Source: Deltaproteobacteria bacterium (GTDB lineage: Bacteria > Desulfobacterota > WTBG01 > JAGOGO01). From it: a stretch of 36,597 nt of DNA. Of the stretch, positions 1 to 8,226 are shown one piece after another (within the stretch, counting starts at the first letter, position 1; each line of letters starts with the position of its first letter). The translations under genes were made by a program, and so were the position numbers. Below the pieces are notes generated by a model. It was not told where the DNA came from and ran no database searches. It saw only the letters and a program-made list of their open reading frames with translations. The stretch is taken from positions 1 through 36,597 of the forward strand of contig JAFGRE010000221.1 of the NCBI GenBank assembly GCA_016935335.1, in the 5' to 3' direction.

Positions 1-360
1 GATCCACCCCCCCAAAAATTGAGACAGCCGGGGCACCGAGAATCCATCCCATTCAACCCGCTCCGCTGAAAATTCGCGCCGGATCTCTTCATAAAGCTCA
101 GGGGAGATCCTCTCATCCGCTTCAATGTAAAGGATCCATGGGTTCCGGGCAGCAGCAACCACGAAGCTTACCTGGTCATAAAACCCCGTCCATTCCCGTT
201 CAAAAACGCGGTCGGTATATTCCTTACAGATGGAAACGGTCCCGTCTTCACTAAAAGCGTCCACTACCACAATCTCATCCGCCCATTTGACCGATTCCAG
301 GCAATCACGGATGTTCTTTTCCTCATTGCGCACTATGATGCATGCTGATATCCGCTCCAT
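1..360 (-). CDS. Glycosyltransferase family 2, WaaE/KdtX-like (C-terminus cut by window edge)
   Basis: The first 120 codons of a family 2 (GT-A fold) glycosyltransferase are present; the rest lies beyond base 1. The protein starts MERISACIIVRNEEKNI, the usual first beta strand and NEE motif of GT2 enzymes. It continues with ADEIVVVDAFSEDGT, where the DAFSEDGT stretch corresponds to the nucleotide-binding D-S-x-S/D-D-G-T segment. EADERISPEL then corresponds to the metal-binding D-x-D-like acidic motif. The spacing, with a GFYDQ segment before it, resembles the WaaE/KdtX subgroup that adds a sugar to the LPS inner core; that subgroup assignment is inference. The ATG at 360 has GAGG about 11 bases upstream. 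The next gene in transcription order upstream, at 460-1587, is also a glycosyltransferase on the same strand, which suggests one surface-glycan operon. Confidence 0.85.
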   Translation of the reverse strand, partial: MERISACIIVRNEEKNIRDCLESVKWADEIVVVDAFSEDGTVSICKEYTDRVFEREWTGFYDQVSFVVAAARNPWILYIEADERISPELYEEIRREFSAERVEWDGFSVPRLSQFLGGWI

Positions 361-459
361 ATCGAAAAAAACCTCAAAAAAATTGATTACGGTTCCAACA
401 GGCTCTTACTCAGGGCGGCAGGGGGCGAAAACCATTCCCCCCGATGGGAGACACGGCCC

Positions 460-1587
460 CTAACCTCTTCCGCCACCCCGCTTCTCAGCAATCAAACGTC
501 GATAGACCGCAAGGTTGCCCTCCACCATAGCAGTATCACTGAACTTTTCCTCAACCTTCAAGCGGCCTTGTTTCCCCATGGCCTTTGCCTGATCCTGATG
601 ATCCAGCATATGGATAATACCTGTTGCTAACGATTCAGCATCTTCCCGGGGAACAAGATACCCGTTTTTCTCGTGCGTTATAATTTCAGGAATGCCGCCC
701 GCGGTGGTTGCCACAACCGGAAGTTCCAATGCCAAGGCATCCAGGATGCTGGAGTTAAGGCCCTCTTCCACGCTGGGGGCCACCACCAGATCAAAAACAT
801 TGAAAAAAGAGCCTGCGTCATTTCGATAGCCCGTAAAAATAACCGTGCGCTCCAGATCCAATTCCTTTACCAGGGCCCGAAGCTGCGATTCCAGCCTTCC
901 CGTGCCCAGGATAAAGAGCCGAATTTCGGGGTAGCGTTTTACCACCGTCGCCATGGCCTGGATCAACCACTTCTGCCCCTTATTTTCCTCCAAGAAGCCA
1001 ACATTACCGAGAACAGGGGCACCAGAAGGCACAGAGAATTCCCGGAGAACATAATCACCACTCATCCCCCGGAACCGGTGCATATCCACCCCACTATAAA
1101 CCACGGCGATCTTCTCCGAGGGGAAGCCATCTTCAACCAATACTCCCTTCACTCTCTCAGATATGGCGATGATCTGATCCGTCCCTTTCATATACTTGTA
1201 ACGATTCATACCCAAAAAATTGTGCCGAAAGATACTGAACTCGACCCGTCGGGTAAGAACACTGATCGGCCGCTGCCTCATAAGGCAGAATGCCGCCATG
1301 ACCAGGGAAAGGGCGTGGGCGCTATGGGAATGAATGATCTCGTACTTTTCCCGGCGCATGAGGCGAGCGATTTTAACGGCCGCCACCACGTCGACCTCAC
1401 CCCTCATGCGGAGAGGAAATATATCGATCCCTTGTTGAACGGCGCGATCATGAAGACCGCCGGAGGATTGGCAGATCAGATGAGCAGTATGTCCGCGTTT
1501 CTTTAACCCTGCAATAAGATAGAGCAGTTGTTGCTCACCGCCTCGCCATGTCGATTCGGTGCTGAGGTGGACGATTTTCATTCCCAT
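460..1587 (-). CDS. Glycosyltransferase family 4 (GT-B fold)
   Basis: About 375 residues, the usual length for a retaining GT4 enzyme that transfers a sugar from a nucleotide donor, probably at the inner membrane in LPS or surface polysaccharide synthesis. The N-terminal acceptor domain begins MKIVHLSTESTWRGGEQQ, with the GG loop typical of the family. The C-terminal donor domain has GNVGFLEENKGQ, then LFILGTG, and the E-x7-E region EEGLNSSILDALALELPVV, with the GGIPEI tail that binds the nucleotide sugar. The reading frame is open upstream to a TTG at 1611, but the ATG at 1587 has GAG seven bases upstream and a second ATG at 1581 begins the conserved core, so I chose 1587. It follows the next gene by 43 bases. 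Acceptor and donor cannot be read from the sequence. Confidence 0.87.
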   Translation of the reverse strand: MGMKIVHLSTESTWRGGEQQLLYLIAGLKKRGHTAHLICQSSGGLHDRAVQQGIDIFPLRMRGEVDVVAAVKIARLMRREKYEIIHSHSAHALSLVMAAFCLMRQRPISVLTRRVEFSIFRHNFLGMNRYKYMKGTDQIIAISERVKGVLVEDGFPSEKIAVVYSGVDMHRFRGMSGDYVLREFSVPSGAPVLGNVGFLEENKGQKWLIQAMATVVKRYPEIRLFILGTGRLESQLRALVKELDLERTVIFTGYRNDAGSFFNVFDLVVAPSVEEGLNSSILDALALELPVVATTAGGIPEIITHEKNGYLVPREDAESLATGIIHMLDHQDQAKAMGKQGRLKVEEKFSDTAMVEGNLAVYRRLIAEKRGGGRG

Positions 1588-1630
1588 TTTCACTCTCGCA
1601 TCCGGGCACAATTCCCGGGCAACGCCCGCT

Positions 1631-2788
1631 TCACTTCCTCACCATTCTCCGTTTCATCGAGATCACCTGATGGTACACTTCCAGGGTCCGGCGCGTATTC
1701 CCCTCTATGGTGAATGGACGCACCGATTCAACCGCTTTCATTCTCACTGCTTCCCGGCGCTCGGCGGAAAGGAAAACGAAAATCCCTTCCACCAACTCTT
1801 TACTGTTGGAAGGATCGGAAACGACAACGCCCGTTTCCCCTGGTTTTATAATCTCCGCAGCCCCGTTTTCCGAGGTGGTGATCACAGGGATACCACAGGC
1901 CAATGCTTCCAGACAAACATTTGAAAACGGGTCATAGGCGGTGGGAAGCACCAACAAATCTCCCATACCGTAAAAGTGAGCGATGATATCAGTTTCGCCG
2001 CTGAAAAGCAACCGCTCACCAACGCCGAGCTGATCGGCACGGCGGCGGTAACGGGAGCTATTTCCCCTCCCCACCACCACCAGCTTTATATCTTCCCGTT
2101 TCTCCCGTAGGAACGGCAAGGCCTCTATCAGGCGACCGAGTCCCTTGCGACGAAAATTTCCGGCCACAAAAAGAATCACCACTGCATTTTCCGCAATCCG
2201 CAATTTCTGGCGAAGAGCGAGATTGTGCTTCCGGCGCAGGCCGGGATGAAAGGCAGCATGATCGACACCATTATAGATGACGGATATTTTCTCCTCCGGC
2301 ACCTTGAAGTACTGAGAAGCCTGGCGTCTGCAAAGATGAGAATTGCAGATGATCATCCGATAATTGGCGGGACTAAACGTCTGTTTTTCAAGATATAAAA
2401 TCACCTGTTGCCGCGGAGTAACTGTTTTGCACCAGCGAGACAACGGATGGGGCGACTGAATCCTCAACCAATGGCGGTGAATCCCGTCTCCCATACGGTA
2501 GACATCCTGGGGATATGTCTGAGACAGACTATGCGTGATGTCGAACCGTTGCCGGGAGAGCAGCTTTCGACACATATGGGCGAAGGACAGATTTTTAAGG
2601 GAAGAAAAAAGAGTAAGAGCCGGGACGTTGTGGAAGATGATACCCGGATGAGCATTTTTTTCCCACCGATGAGCAAATACATGGACATCATGTCCCAGAT
2701 TTGCCAGTCCTTCGCTCAGGTTAACGGCATAGCGCTCCCCTCCTCCCCGGGATGTAAAAAAGTCCTTGCGAATTATAGCGATTTTCAT
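1631..2788 (-). CDS. Glycosyltransferase family 4, WaaG-like
   Basis: A 385-residue GT4 (GT-B) glycosyltransferase. It starts MKIAIIRKDFFTSRGGGERY, with the glycine-rich acceptor-side loop. The donor domain shows FVAGNFRRKGLGRLIEALP, LVVVGRGN, then DLLVLPTAYDPFSNVCLEALACGIPVITT, the standard E-x7-E nucleotide-sugar motif, followed by NGAAEII. The DPFSNVCLEALACG stretch and the ICNS-H segment resemble LPS core glucosyltransferase WaaG (RfaG) relatives. That subfamily is a guess; the GT4 call is firm. The ATG at 2788 has AGGGA about 8 bases upstream and is the only plausible start. It is the first gene of a three-gene minus-strand glycosyltransferase run, preceded by a 518-base gene-free region that should hold its promoter. 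Confidence 0.87.
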   Translation of the reverse strand: MKIAIIRKDFFTSRGGGERYAVNLSEGLANLGHDVHVFAHRWEKNAHPGIIFHNVPALTLFSSLKNLSFAHMCRKLLSRQRFDITHSLSQTYPQDVYRMGDGIHRHWLRIQSPHPLSRWCKTVTPRQQVILYLEKQTFSPANYRMIICNSHLCRRQASQYFKVPEEKISVIYNGVDHAAFHPGLRRKHNLALRQKLRIAENAVVILFVAGNFRRKGLGRLIEALPFLREKREDIKLVVVGRGNSSRYRRRADQLGVGERLLFSGETDIIAHFYGMGDLLVLPTAYDPFSNVCLEALACGIPVITTSENGAAEIIKPGETGVVVSDPSNSKELVEGIFVFLSAERREAVRMKAVESVRPFTIEGNTRRTLEVYHQVISMKRRMVRK

Positions 2789-3306
2789 CTGTCAATTCCC
2801 TGAGCCCCGAACTGTTGGCCGAAGAATCAAAGGACCTGAAAGTTTTTTACGATACCACATCAGGGGAAATTTCTCTATTGTTTTGCCCTTCCCGATACAA
2901 TCGCCCCCATGATAAGGAAGCCCGCACCCGGCGCGGAAGCAGTATCCGGTTTTTGCCGGCGGATCACTGCCGCGACGAGCCCTCAATCGGTCATAATCAT
3001 GGGTCTACCGGTCTTGCGCCGGTCAAGCCACCCTTTGATGCTGGGCGAGCAGAGAAACCCTCTTGCAACAAAGCCGCACGGTTGCCGGTGCTCCTGACAC
3101 CGCCATCGGAATCCCATCATCCCTAACCTCTTCATATAGTTGCAGAATTTTTAAAACTCTGATATAGTGCAACCTGTTCTCTTATATAATCACCCTCGTG
3201 TCAATGATACTCTGTTAATAATATCAGGAATTGCACGTGGGTAAGGCCTGCGGCGTCCGGATCGTCGTCTTTTTCTGCACGCGCTGCTCCCTCGCAAGGA
3301 ACTTGT
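2789..3306. other. Intergenic region between divergent operons, no convincing gene
   Basis: The left two thirds (about 2790-3120) are GC-rich. On the minus strand one frame runs about 45 codons from an ATG near 3120, but the products match nothing I recognise and have no good ribosome binding site. A short inverted repeat, ACCGG-N7-CCGGT, lies near 3006-3022. The right third is AT-rich and carries the plus-strand promoter listed separately. I looked for c-di-GMP, cobalamin and other riboswitch signatures and found none that fit. The region may be a decayed gene or a long leader for the minus-strand glycosyltransferases. Confidence 0.4.
3140..3168 (+). promoter_or_regulatory. Putative sigma-70-type promoter for the FAH gene
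   Basis: The -35 box TTGCAG (3140-3145) and -10 box TATAGT (3163-3168) are separated by exactly 17 bases in an AT-rich stretch. Transcription would start near 3175, giving a leader of about 130 bases before the ATG at 3307. The match is to the general vegetative consensus; it has no experimental support. Confidence 0.5.
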
Positions 3307-4023
3307 ATGATAACGCTTCCCATCAAAAACCGAAACACGTCGTACGTGATCCAGCCCTCTAAAGTCATTGCCCTGGGGCTCAACTATCGGGATCATATTG
3401 CCGAAAGCGGCTCGTTGGATATAAAAGGTCTTTCTGCGGACATCCCTACGGAACCCATCCTCTTTACCAAAACCCCCAACTGTCTGATCGGACCGGACGA
3501 GCCGATTGTCTTGCCTCAATTCGTCCACACCTACGGTTTTACCGAGATACGAAATGACTATGAGGCTGAACTGGCCTTTATCGTCAAAGACCGCTGCAAA
3601 CATATCTCCGCAACGGCCGCCATGGATCACATCCTGGGCTTTACCTGCTTTAATGACGTAAGCCAACGCAACATTCAGAGGCTGGATACCTCAGGATGGT
3701 TCCGGGCAAAGTCGTTTGATACCTTTGGCCCCATCGGCCCGAGCATTACCTTGCCGGAAGATCTCGGTGATCCTCAAAATCTGACTATTCGGTGCCGCCT
3801 TAATGGAACCGTGGTACAAGAGTCCAATACCCGGTACATGATCTTCGGCGTCCCTCAAATCCTTTCCTTTATCTCAAAACAGTTTACATTGCTGTCCGGT
3901 GATGTCATTGTAACCGGGACCCCCAGCGGCGTCGGTCCCTTGGAACACGGAGACGTCGTGGAGGTTGAAATTGAAAACATCGGGGTGTTGCGTAATCCTG
4001 TAATCGATGAATCGCTCCGGTAA
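3307..4023 (+). CDS. Fumarylacetoacetate hydrolase (FAH) family protein
   Basis: A 238-residue single-domain FAH-family enzyme. These metal-dependent enzymes hydrolyse or decarboxylate beta-diketo acids such as acylpyruvates or fumarylpyruvate in the cytoplasm. The protein has VIALGLNYRDHIAES near the N-terminus, the metal-site E-x-E segment in NDYEAELAFIV, the partner segment GFTCFNDVSQR, KSFDTFGPIGP, and the C-terminal TGTPSGVGPL followed by GDVVEVEIENIG, in standard order. The length fits the short YcgM-type subgroup. The ATG at 3307 has AAGGA about 7 bases upstream. It is the first gene downstream of the promoter at 3140-3168, and glgB follows after 96 bases. The neighbours give no clue to its substrate, so no specific reaction is assigned. 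Confidence 0.88.
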   Translation: MITLPIKNRNTSYVIQPSKVIALGLNYRDHIAESGSLDIKGLSADIPTEPILFTKTPNCLIGPDEPIVLPQFVHTYGFTEIRNDYEAELAFIVKDRCKHISATAAMDHILGFTCFNDVSQRNIQRLDTSGWFRAKSFDTFGPIGPSITLPEDLGDPQNLTIRCRLNGTVVQESNTRYMIFGVPQILSFISKQFTLLSGDVIVTGTPSGVGPLEHGDVVEVEIENIGVLRNPVIDESLR

Positions 4024-4119
4024 ACATTCTTTGGTTCCAATCATTATGTTGAATGGATGCCCATCCACGGTTGTCCCTGGAAATGATGACCCGATAGAGC
4101 ATTACAAGGGAGACTACCC

Positions 4120-6039
4120 ATGAAAGTACGGTACGATATCAGCCTCTTCACTGACTATGATATCTTCCTGTTCAAGCAGGGAAATCATTCCCGGTTCTAC
4201 GAAAAGTGCGGATCCCATCCTATGACCACGGACGGCGGTAAAGGAACTTTCTTTGCCGTCTGGGCGCCCAACGCCAAGCAGGTGGCGGTTGTGGGCGATT
4301 TCAACGCCTGGACTCCGGAATCTCACACGCTACGACCACGGGATGACGAGTCAGGTGTTTGGGAAGGATTCATCCCCGGCATTGCCGAAGGCACTGTCTA
4401 CAAGTATCATATCATCTCATCGCATCATGATTATCGGGTCATGAAGGGAGATCCCTTCGCCTTCTACTGGGAGACCCCGCCCAAAACCGCGTCGGTCGTC
4501 TGGAACCATGACTATGAATGGTCGGACAGCGAATGGATGACGAACCGACACCAGTCCAACGCTCTGGATGCGCCGATGTCAATTTATGAGGTTCACCTCG
4601 GTTCTTGGAGACGCGTGGCGGAGGATACGGGAAACCGGCCTCTCTCGTATCGCGAATTGGCGCAGCAACTGTCTGAGTACGTTTCCGAGATGGGATTTAC
4701 CCATGTAGAATTCTTACCGATCATGGAGCATCCCTTTTACGGGTCCTGGGGCTATCAAACGGTAGGATATTTTGCGCCTACCAGTCGCTACGGGACCCCG
4801 CAGGACTTTATGTATCTTATCGATCGGCTGCATCAACACGGCATCGGGGTGATTTTGGACTGGGTACCTTCCCACTTCCCCAGTGACGAACATGGCCTTA
4901 GCTATTTTGACGGAACCTACCTTTACGAACATGCTGATCCCCAGAAAGGCTTCCACCCCGAATGGCAAAGCTACATCTTTAATCATGGCAGGCATGAGGT
5001 GCAGACATTTCTCATAAGCAGTGCCCTGTTCTGGCTTGAGCGATACCATGCCGATGGTCTGAGAGTCGACGCGGTAGCATCGATGCTTTACCTTGATTAT
5101 GCCCGAAAAGATGGTGAGTGGATTCCGAACAAGTACGGAGGGAACGAAAACATTGAGGCAATAAATTTCATAAGATCGTTGAATGAAGCGGTTTACGCCC
5201 ACCATCCTCACACCCAGACATTTGCGGAAGAGTCTACGGCATGGCCAATGGTTTCACGCCCGACCTATGTCGGCGGACTCGGGTTCGGCATGAAATGGAA
5301 CATGGGATGGATGCACGATACGCTCGATTATTTCTCTAAAGAGCCCATTCATCGAAAGTACCATCACAACCAGTTGACTTTCAGCATCTGGTACGCCTTT
5401 TTCGAAAACTTTCTCCTCCCGCTTTCTCACGACGAAGTCGTTCATGGAAAGAGGTCGCTTATCGCTAAAATGCCCGGGGATGACTGGCAAAAATTCGCCA
5501 CCGTGAGACTTCTGTTTGGATATCTTTATGCTCATCCGGGAAAGAAGCTCTTATTTATGGGCGGTGAGTTTGCCCAGTGGGGAGAATGGTATCATGAAGA
5601 AAGTCTGGATTGGCACCTCCTCGAATACGCTCCTCATCAGGGCGTACGGAAATGGGTCAGGGATTTGAATCATCTCTATAAAAACGAACGAGCTCTGTAT
5701 CGATTCGATTTCGAAAACAGAGGGTTCGAATGGGTAGATTGCCATGATTGGGAAGGAAGTATTATCAGCTTTCTGAGAGAGGGTGATGATCATGACGATA
5801 CGATGCTGGTTGTGTGCAACTTTACACCGGTTCCCCGATACCGTTACCGAATCGGCGTTCCCCGGGAAGGGACGTGGTGGGAAGTGCTCAATAGCGACGC
5901 AGCAGAATATGGCGGCAGCGGCTGTGGTAATGGGGGAAGGGCGGAGGCGGAGACAATCCCCTCATACGGCAGACCATTTTCGCTTTCTATAACCCTTCCG
6001 CCACTGGGAATTCTCTTGTTCAGACACGAGAACCCCTGA
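4120..6039 (+). CDS. glgB: 1,4-alpha-glucan branching enzyme GlgB
   Basis: A 639-residue GH13 branching enzyme, which cuts alpha-1,4 glucan chains and re-attaches them through alpha-1,6 bonds during glycogen synthesis. It has an N-terminal CBM48 module (FFAVWAPNAKQVAVVGDFN, about residues 45-65), then YEVHLGSW, YFAPTSRYGTP, DWVPSHFP, and RVDAVASMLYLDY with the catalytic nucleophile D317. TFAEEST carries the acid/base E370 and LSHDEVVHGK carries D438. The C-terminal all-beta domain ends in PPLGILLFR. It is shorter than the roughly 730-residue E. coli enzyme because the extra N-terminal module is missing, a known variant. The ATG at 4120 is preceded by AAGGGAG. The GH57 enzyme at 11660-14098 is the only other alpha-glucan gene in the window. 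Confidence 0.96.
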   Translation: MKVRYDISLFTDYDIFLFKQGNHSRFYEKCGSHPMTTDGGKGTFFAVWAPNAKQVAVVGDFNAWTPESHTLRPRDDESGVWEGFIPGIAEGTVYKYHIISSHHDYRVMKGDPFAFYWETPPKTASVVWNHDYEWSDSEWMTNRHQSNALDAPMSIYEVHLGSWRRVAEDTGNRPLSYRELAQQLSEYVSEMGFTHVEFLPIMEHPFYGSWGYQTVGYFAPTSRYGTPQDFMYLIDRLHQHGIGVILDWVPSHFPSDEHGLSYFDGTYLYEHADPQKGFHPEWQSYIFNHGRHEVQTFLISSALFWLERYHADGLRVDAVASMLYLDYARKDGEWIPNKYGGNENIEAINFIRSLNEAVYAHHPHTQTFAEESTAWPMVSRPTYVGGLGFGMKWNMGWMHDTLDYFSKEPIHRKYHHNQLTFSIWYAFFENFLLPLSHDEVVHGKRSLIAKMPGDDWQKFATVRLLFGYLYAHPGKKLLFMGGEFAQWGEWYHEESLDWHLLEYAPHQGVRKWVRDLNHLYKNERALYRFDFENRGFEWVDCHDWEGSIISFLREGDDHDDTMLVVCNFTPVPRYRYRIGVPREGTWWEVLNSDAAEYGGSGCGNGGRAEAETIPSYGRPFSLSITLPPLGILLFRHENP

Positions 6040-6069
6040 CTTTATTCGTCATTATTTTTTTCTTATTTT

Positions 6070-7146
6070 TTGACATCGCCGGTGAAAAAGAAGAATACCC
6101 CCCTTATCACATCAAAACCAAATGCCCGCAAGGTTGTTCAATACCTTACGAAGAAAAAGGAAGTCTTGTCTCCCTTACTAATCCTTACTCATGACTACCC
6201 GGACCCCGATGCACTGGCAAGCTCCTTTGCCCTCTATTATCTGGCGGGGCATCACTTCAACATCACCTGCCGGATCGTTTACGGCGGTGTCATCGGACGA
6301 ACCGAGAACAGGGAGATGGTCAGAATTCTTCGGATGCCCCTTCACAAGTTTAAAGCTGCTGATCTAAAGCGCTATGCCAATATAGCCCTTGTCGATACCC
6401 AGCCCGCCTTCGAAAACAACCCTTTCCCTAAGGAGCGGCGGGCTACAATCGTCATTGACCAACACATGTCCCTTGACAACCCTGATGCGGAACTGGCCAT
6501 TATCGACAACGAATGCGGAGCCACGTCGGTCATTCTCGCGCAAGCCCTCTTGTCGCTCAGGATTCAAATCCCGCAAAGAGTTGCAACGGCGCTCGCCTAT
6601 GGGATTATTACAGATACCCTTAACCTTGGTCGCGCAAAACGACCGGACATTATTAAAACCTATCTGAACATCCTCTCTTTTTGCGACATGCGGGCTTTAT
6701 CCCGCATTCAGAACCCCTCCCGGTCGCTCAACTTTTTTGCCACCCTCAAACAGGCCATAAAGAACGCCATGATTTGTAACAAACTCGTCATCTCCCATCT
6801 CGGAGATGTCGAATACACTGATTTGGTCTCTCAAACCGCGGATTTCTTGTTGACCTATGACAGCATGCGGTGGTCCCTTTGCACCGGGAGGTACTACGGG
6901 AAACTACACGTTTCCCTGCGGGGCAGAGACCCCTCGACCGTGGCGTCTCCTATTCTACGGAGTGTATTTGACAATCCCCAGGATGCCGGCGGTCATGATA
7001 ATATCGCCGGAGGGAGCTTTGACGTTGGGAAGGAAGCCCCTGAAGCACGGTGGCGAGAGGCTGAAAATGCCGTCGTCCAGCGGCTCATCGAACGGTTAGC
7101 CATTTCTTCACGACGCAAGTTTCTTTTCCCATTTCAAGACCATTGA
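6070..7146 (+). CDS. DHH-family phosphoesterase (RecJ/NrnA-like) with DQH in place of DHH
   Basis: About 358 residues, with a DHH domain followed by a DHHA1 domain, the architecture of NrnA-type oligoribonucleases/pAp phosphatases and related phosphoesterases. Motif I is HDYPDPDALASS (residues about 41-52), motif II is LVDTQP, motif III is VIDQHMS (D130-Q131-H132) and motif IV is GIITDTLNLG. The DHHA1 glycine loop is GGHDNIAGGS. The family-defining Asp-His-His is here Asp-Gln-His, so one metal-site histidine is replaced; activity may differ. The start is uncertain. The frame opens with TTG at 6070 and a GTG lies at 6082; neither has a good ribosome binding site and there is no early ATG. It starts 31 bases after glgB, so the two may be cotranscribed. 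Confidence 0.85.
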   Translation: MTSPVKKKNTPLITSKPNARKVVQYLTKKKEVLSPLLILTHDYPDPDALASSFALYYLAGHHFNITCRIVYGGVIGRTENREMVRILRMPLHKFKAADLKRYANIALVDTQPAFENNPFPKERRATIVIDQHMSLDNPDAELAIIDNECGATSVILAQALLSLRIQIPQRVATALAYGIITDTLNLGRAKRPDIIKTYLNILSFCDMRALSRIQNPSRSLNFFATLKQAIKNAMICNKLVISHLGDVEYTDLVSQTADFLLTYDSMRWSLCTGRYYGKLHVSLRGRDPSTVASPILRSVFDNPQDAGGHDNIAGGSFDVGKEAPEARWREAENAVVQRLIERLAISSRRKFLFPFQDH

Positions 7147-7290
7147 GGAATGATGCGCCGTTCGCATCGTTGCGGCGGTGGGAACGTGCCGGTACCAGGG
7201 CCGGAACCACTATTCCATGAGGTCAAAAAAAGACGCCCGCCTGGAATCATCCGGGGCAGTCTGCGAAGCACCACCAATCAGGACAACGCG

Positions 7291-7794
7291 ATGAAAAACC
7301 TTGAGTTCACTATCAGGATTGCAGAAACAGAAGATGCCGAGAAAATTTATCACCTTCTCTATGACGTTGGAGATGAAGATGTCTACATTATGACCGAACC
7401 GGGAGAGAGAACCATCGAGGACATTAGGACGTTGATTCGCGAGCAGTCGACAAATCGAAACCTGATTTTAGTGGTCGAGAGCTATGGTGACGTTGTTGGT
7501 GTTGCTGGTTTTGTAGGCGGCCGGTTCAGCAAAATCTGTCATGTCGTTGAAATCGGTATGGCGATCGACAAAGATTTCAGGGATTCCGGGTTGGGATCCA
7601 TCCTTCTGAGAGAAGGCATCGCCTGGGCCCGCAAAAAAGGATTCCGCCGGTTGGAACTGGGCGTTTTCTCGACAAATCAGCGGGCCTTGTCCCTGTATAA
7701 AAAATTCGGCTTTCAGGAAGAAGGGGTGCGAAGAAACCGTTACCGGGTTGAGGGAACATGGGTTGACGAAATCCTCATGGCGAAATTTCTGTAA
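7291..7794 (+). CDS. GNAT family N-acetyltransferase
   Basis: A 167-residue protein of the GNAT superfamily, which moves an acetyl group from acetyl-CoA to an amine. The core has LILVVESYGDVVGVAGF (strands 2-4), then EIGMAIDKDFRDSGLGS, where RDSGLGS is the acetyl-CoA pyrophosphate-binding R/Q-x-x-G-x-G/A loop. RRLELGVFSTNQRALSLYKKFGFQEEG is the classic C-terminal half, and it ends with a W-x-DE-x-LMAKFL tail seen in RimI-like and polyamine-acetyltransferase-like members. The frame is open from 7150, but the ATG at 7291 has AGGA seven bases upstream and starts the conserved fold, so the longer version is unlikely. The substrate is unknown. Confidence 0.87.
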   Translation: MKNLEFTIRIAETEDAEKIYHLLYDVGDEDVYIMTEPGERTIEDIRTLIREQSTNRNLILVVESYGDVVGVAGFVGGRFSKICHVVEIGMAIDKDFRDSGLGSILLREGIAWARKKGFRRLELGVFSTNQRALSLYKKFGFQEEGVRRNRYRVEGTWVDEILMAKFL

Positions 7795-8226
7795 GGCCCC
7801 TCAGATTTCGGTAGTTCCAGGGCGGATCAGAATTGTGCTTTTCCTCAGCCTCAGCCGGCTCTTCCCGCTTGTGTTCCTGACAATGTTTATCGCACGTTAA
7901 TGACGACTTTCATCGGCCACCCCGTGGTTTTTGCGGTTACCCTTCATCTTCCACCACCGAAAGCCTGACAGTCTCTTCTACCATCCCATCGAACCGCTGG
8001 TGCTCCGGGAACCGCGTTGCCTCGGTCAGATTCGTTCTCTTCGGGGAACTCGAAGAGAGTCCGCCCTCCGGAATGGCTTCGTCCTGAGTAAATTGACCGG
8101 AATAGTAATCTGTGATACGCTGTCAGGACAAAAGTCTAATAATTTCAGGGCAAAAATTTATTACCCCCTGTCTGAATACCGCTGATGCGGAACATCGCAT
8201 CGCCGCACCAAAAGAGAGAGAAGATC
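7795..8226. other. Intergenic region upstream of hemE, with a hairpin
   Basis: No convincing gene. A perfect 8-bp stem with a 7-base loop lies at 8036-8058 (TCTCTTCG-N7-CGAAGAGA). It lacks a T-run, so it is not a classical terminator. The promoter for hemE is listed separately. On the minus strand, two short adjoining frames (7898-7947 and about 7775-7909) read as hydrophilic peptide if joined by a frameshift, which could be a broken small gene. A plus-strand frame at 7931-8185 has no recognisable content. Confidence 0.35.
8093..8121 (+). promoter_or_regulatory. Putative sigma-70-type promoter of the haem operon
   Basis: TTGACC (8093-8098) and TACGCT (8116-8121) are 17 bases apart. The -35 box matches five of six consensus bases; the -10 box is only moderate. 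Transcription would begin near 8128, about 100 bases before the hemE start. Confidence 0.4.

Noticed and set aside
673-1506. Long plus-strand frame of 277 codons over the first GT4 gene
   Set aside because: It is antisense to a clear glycosyltransferase and its product has no recognisable motif; a shadow frame.
2408-2803. Plus-strand frame over the second GT4 gene
   Set aside because: Antisense to a gene with strong family motifs and no ribosome binding site.
2940-3110. Riboswitch (c-di-GMP, cobalamin) in the gap before the glycosyltransferases
   Set aside because: I compared both strands with the conserved core motifs and no complete match was found.
5720-5730. GGTTCGAATG, similar to a tRNA T-loop
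   Set aside because: It lies within glgB coding sequence and no acceptor or anticodon arm can be built around it.
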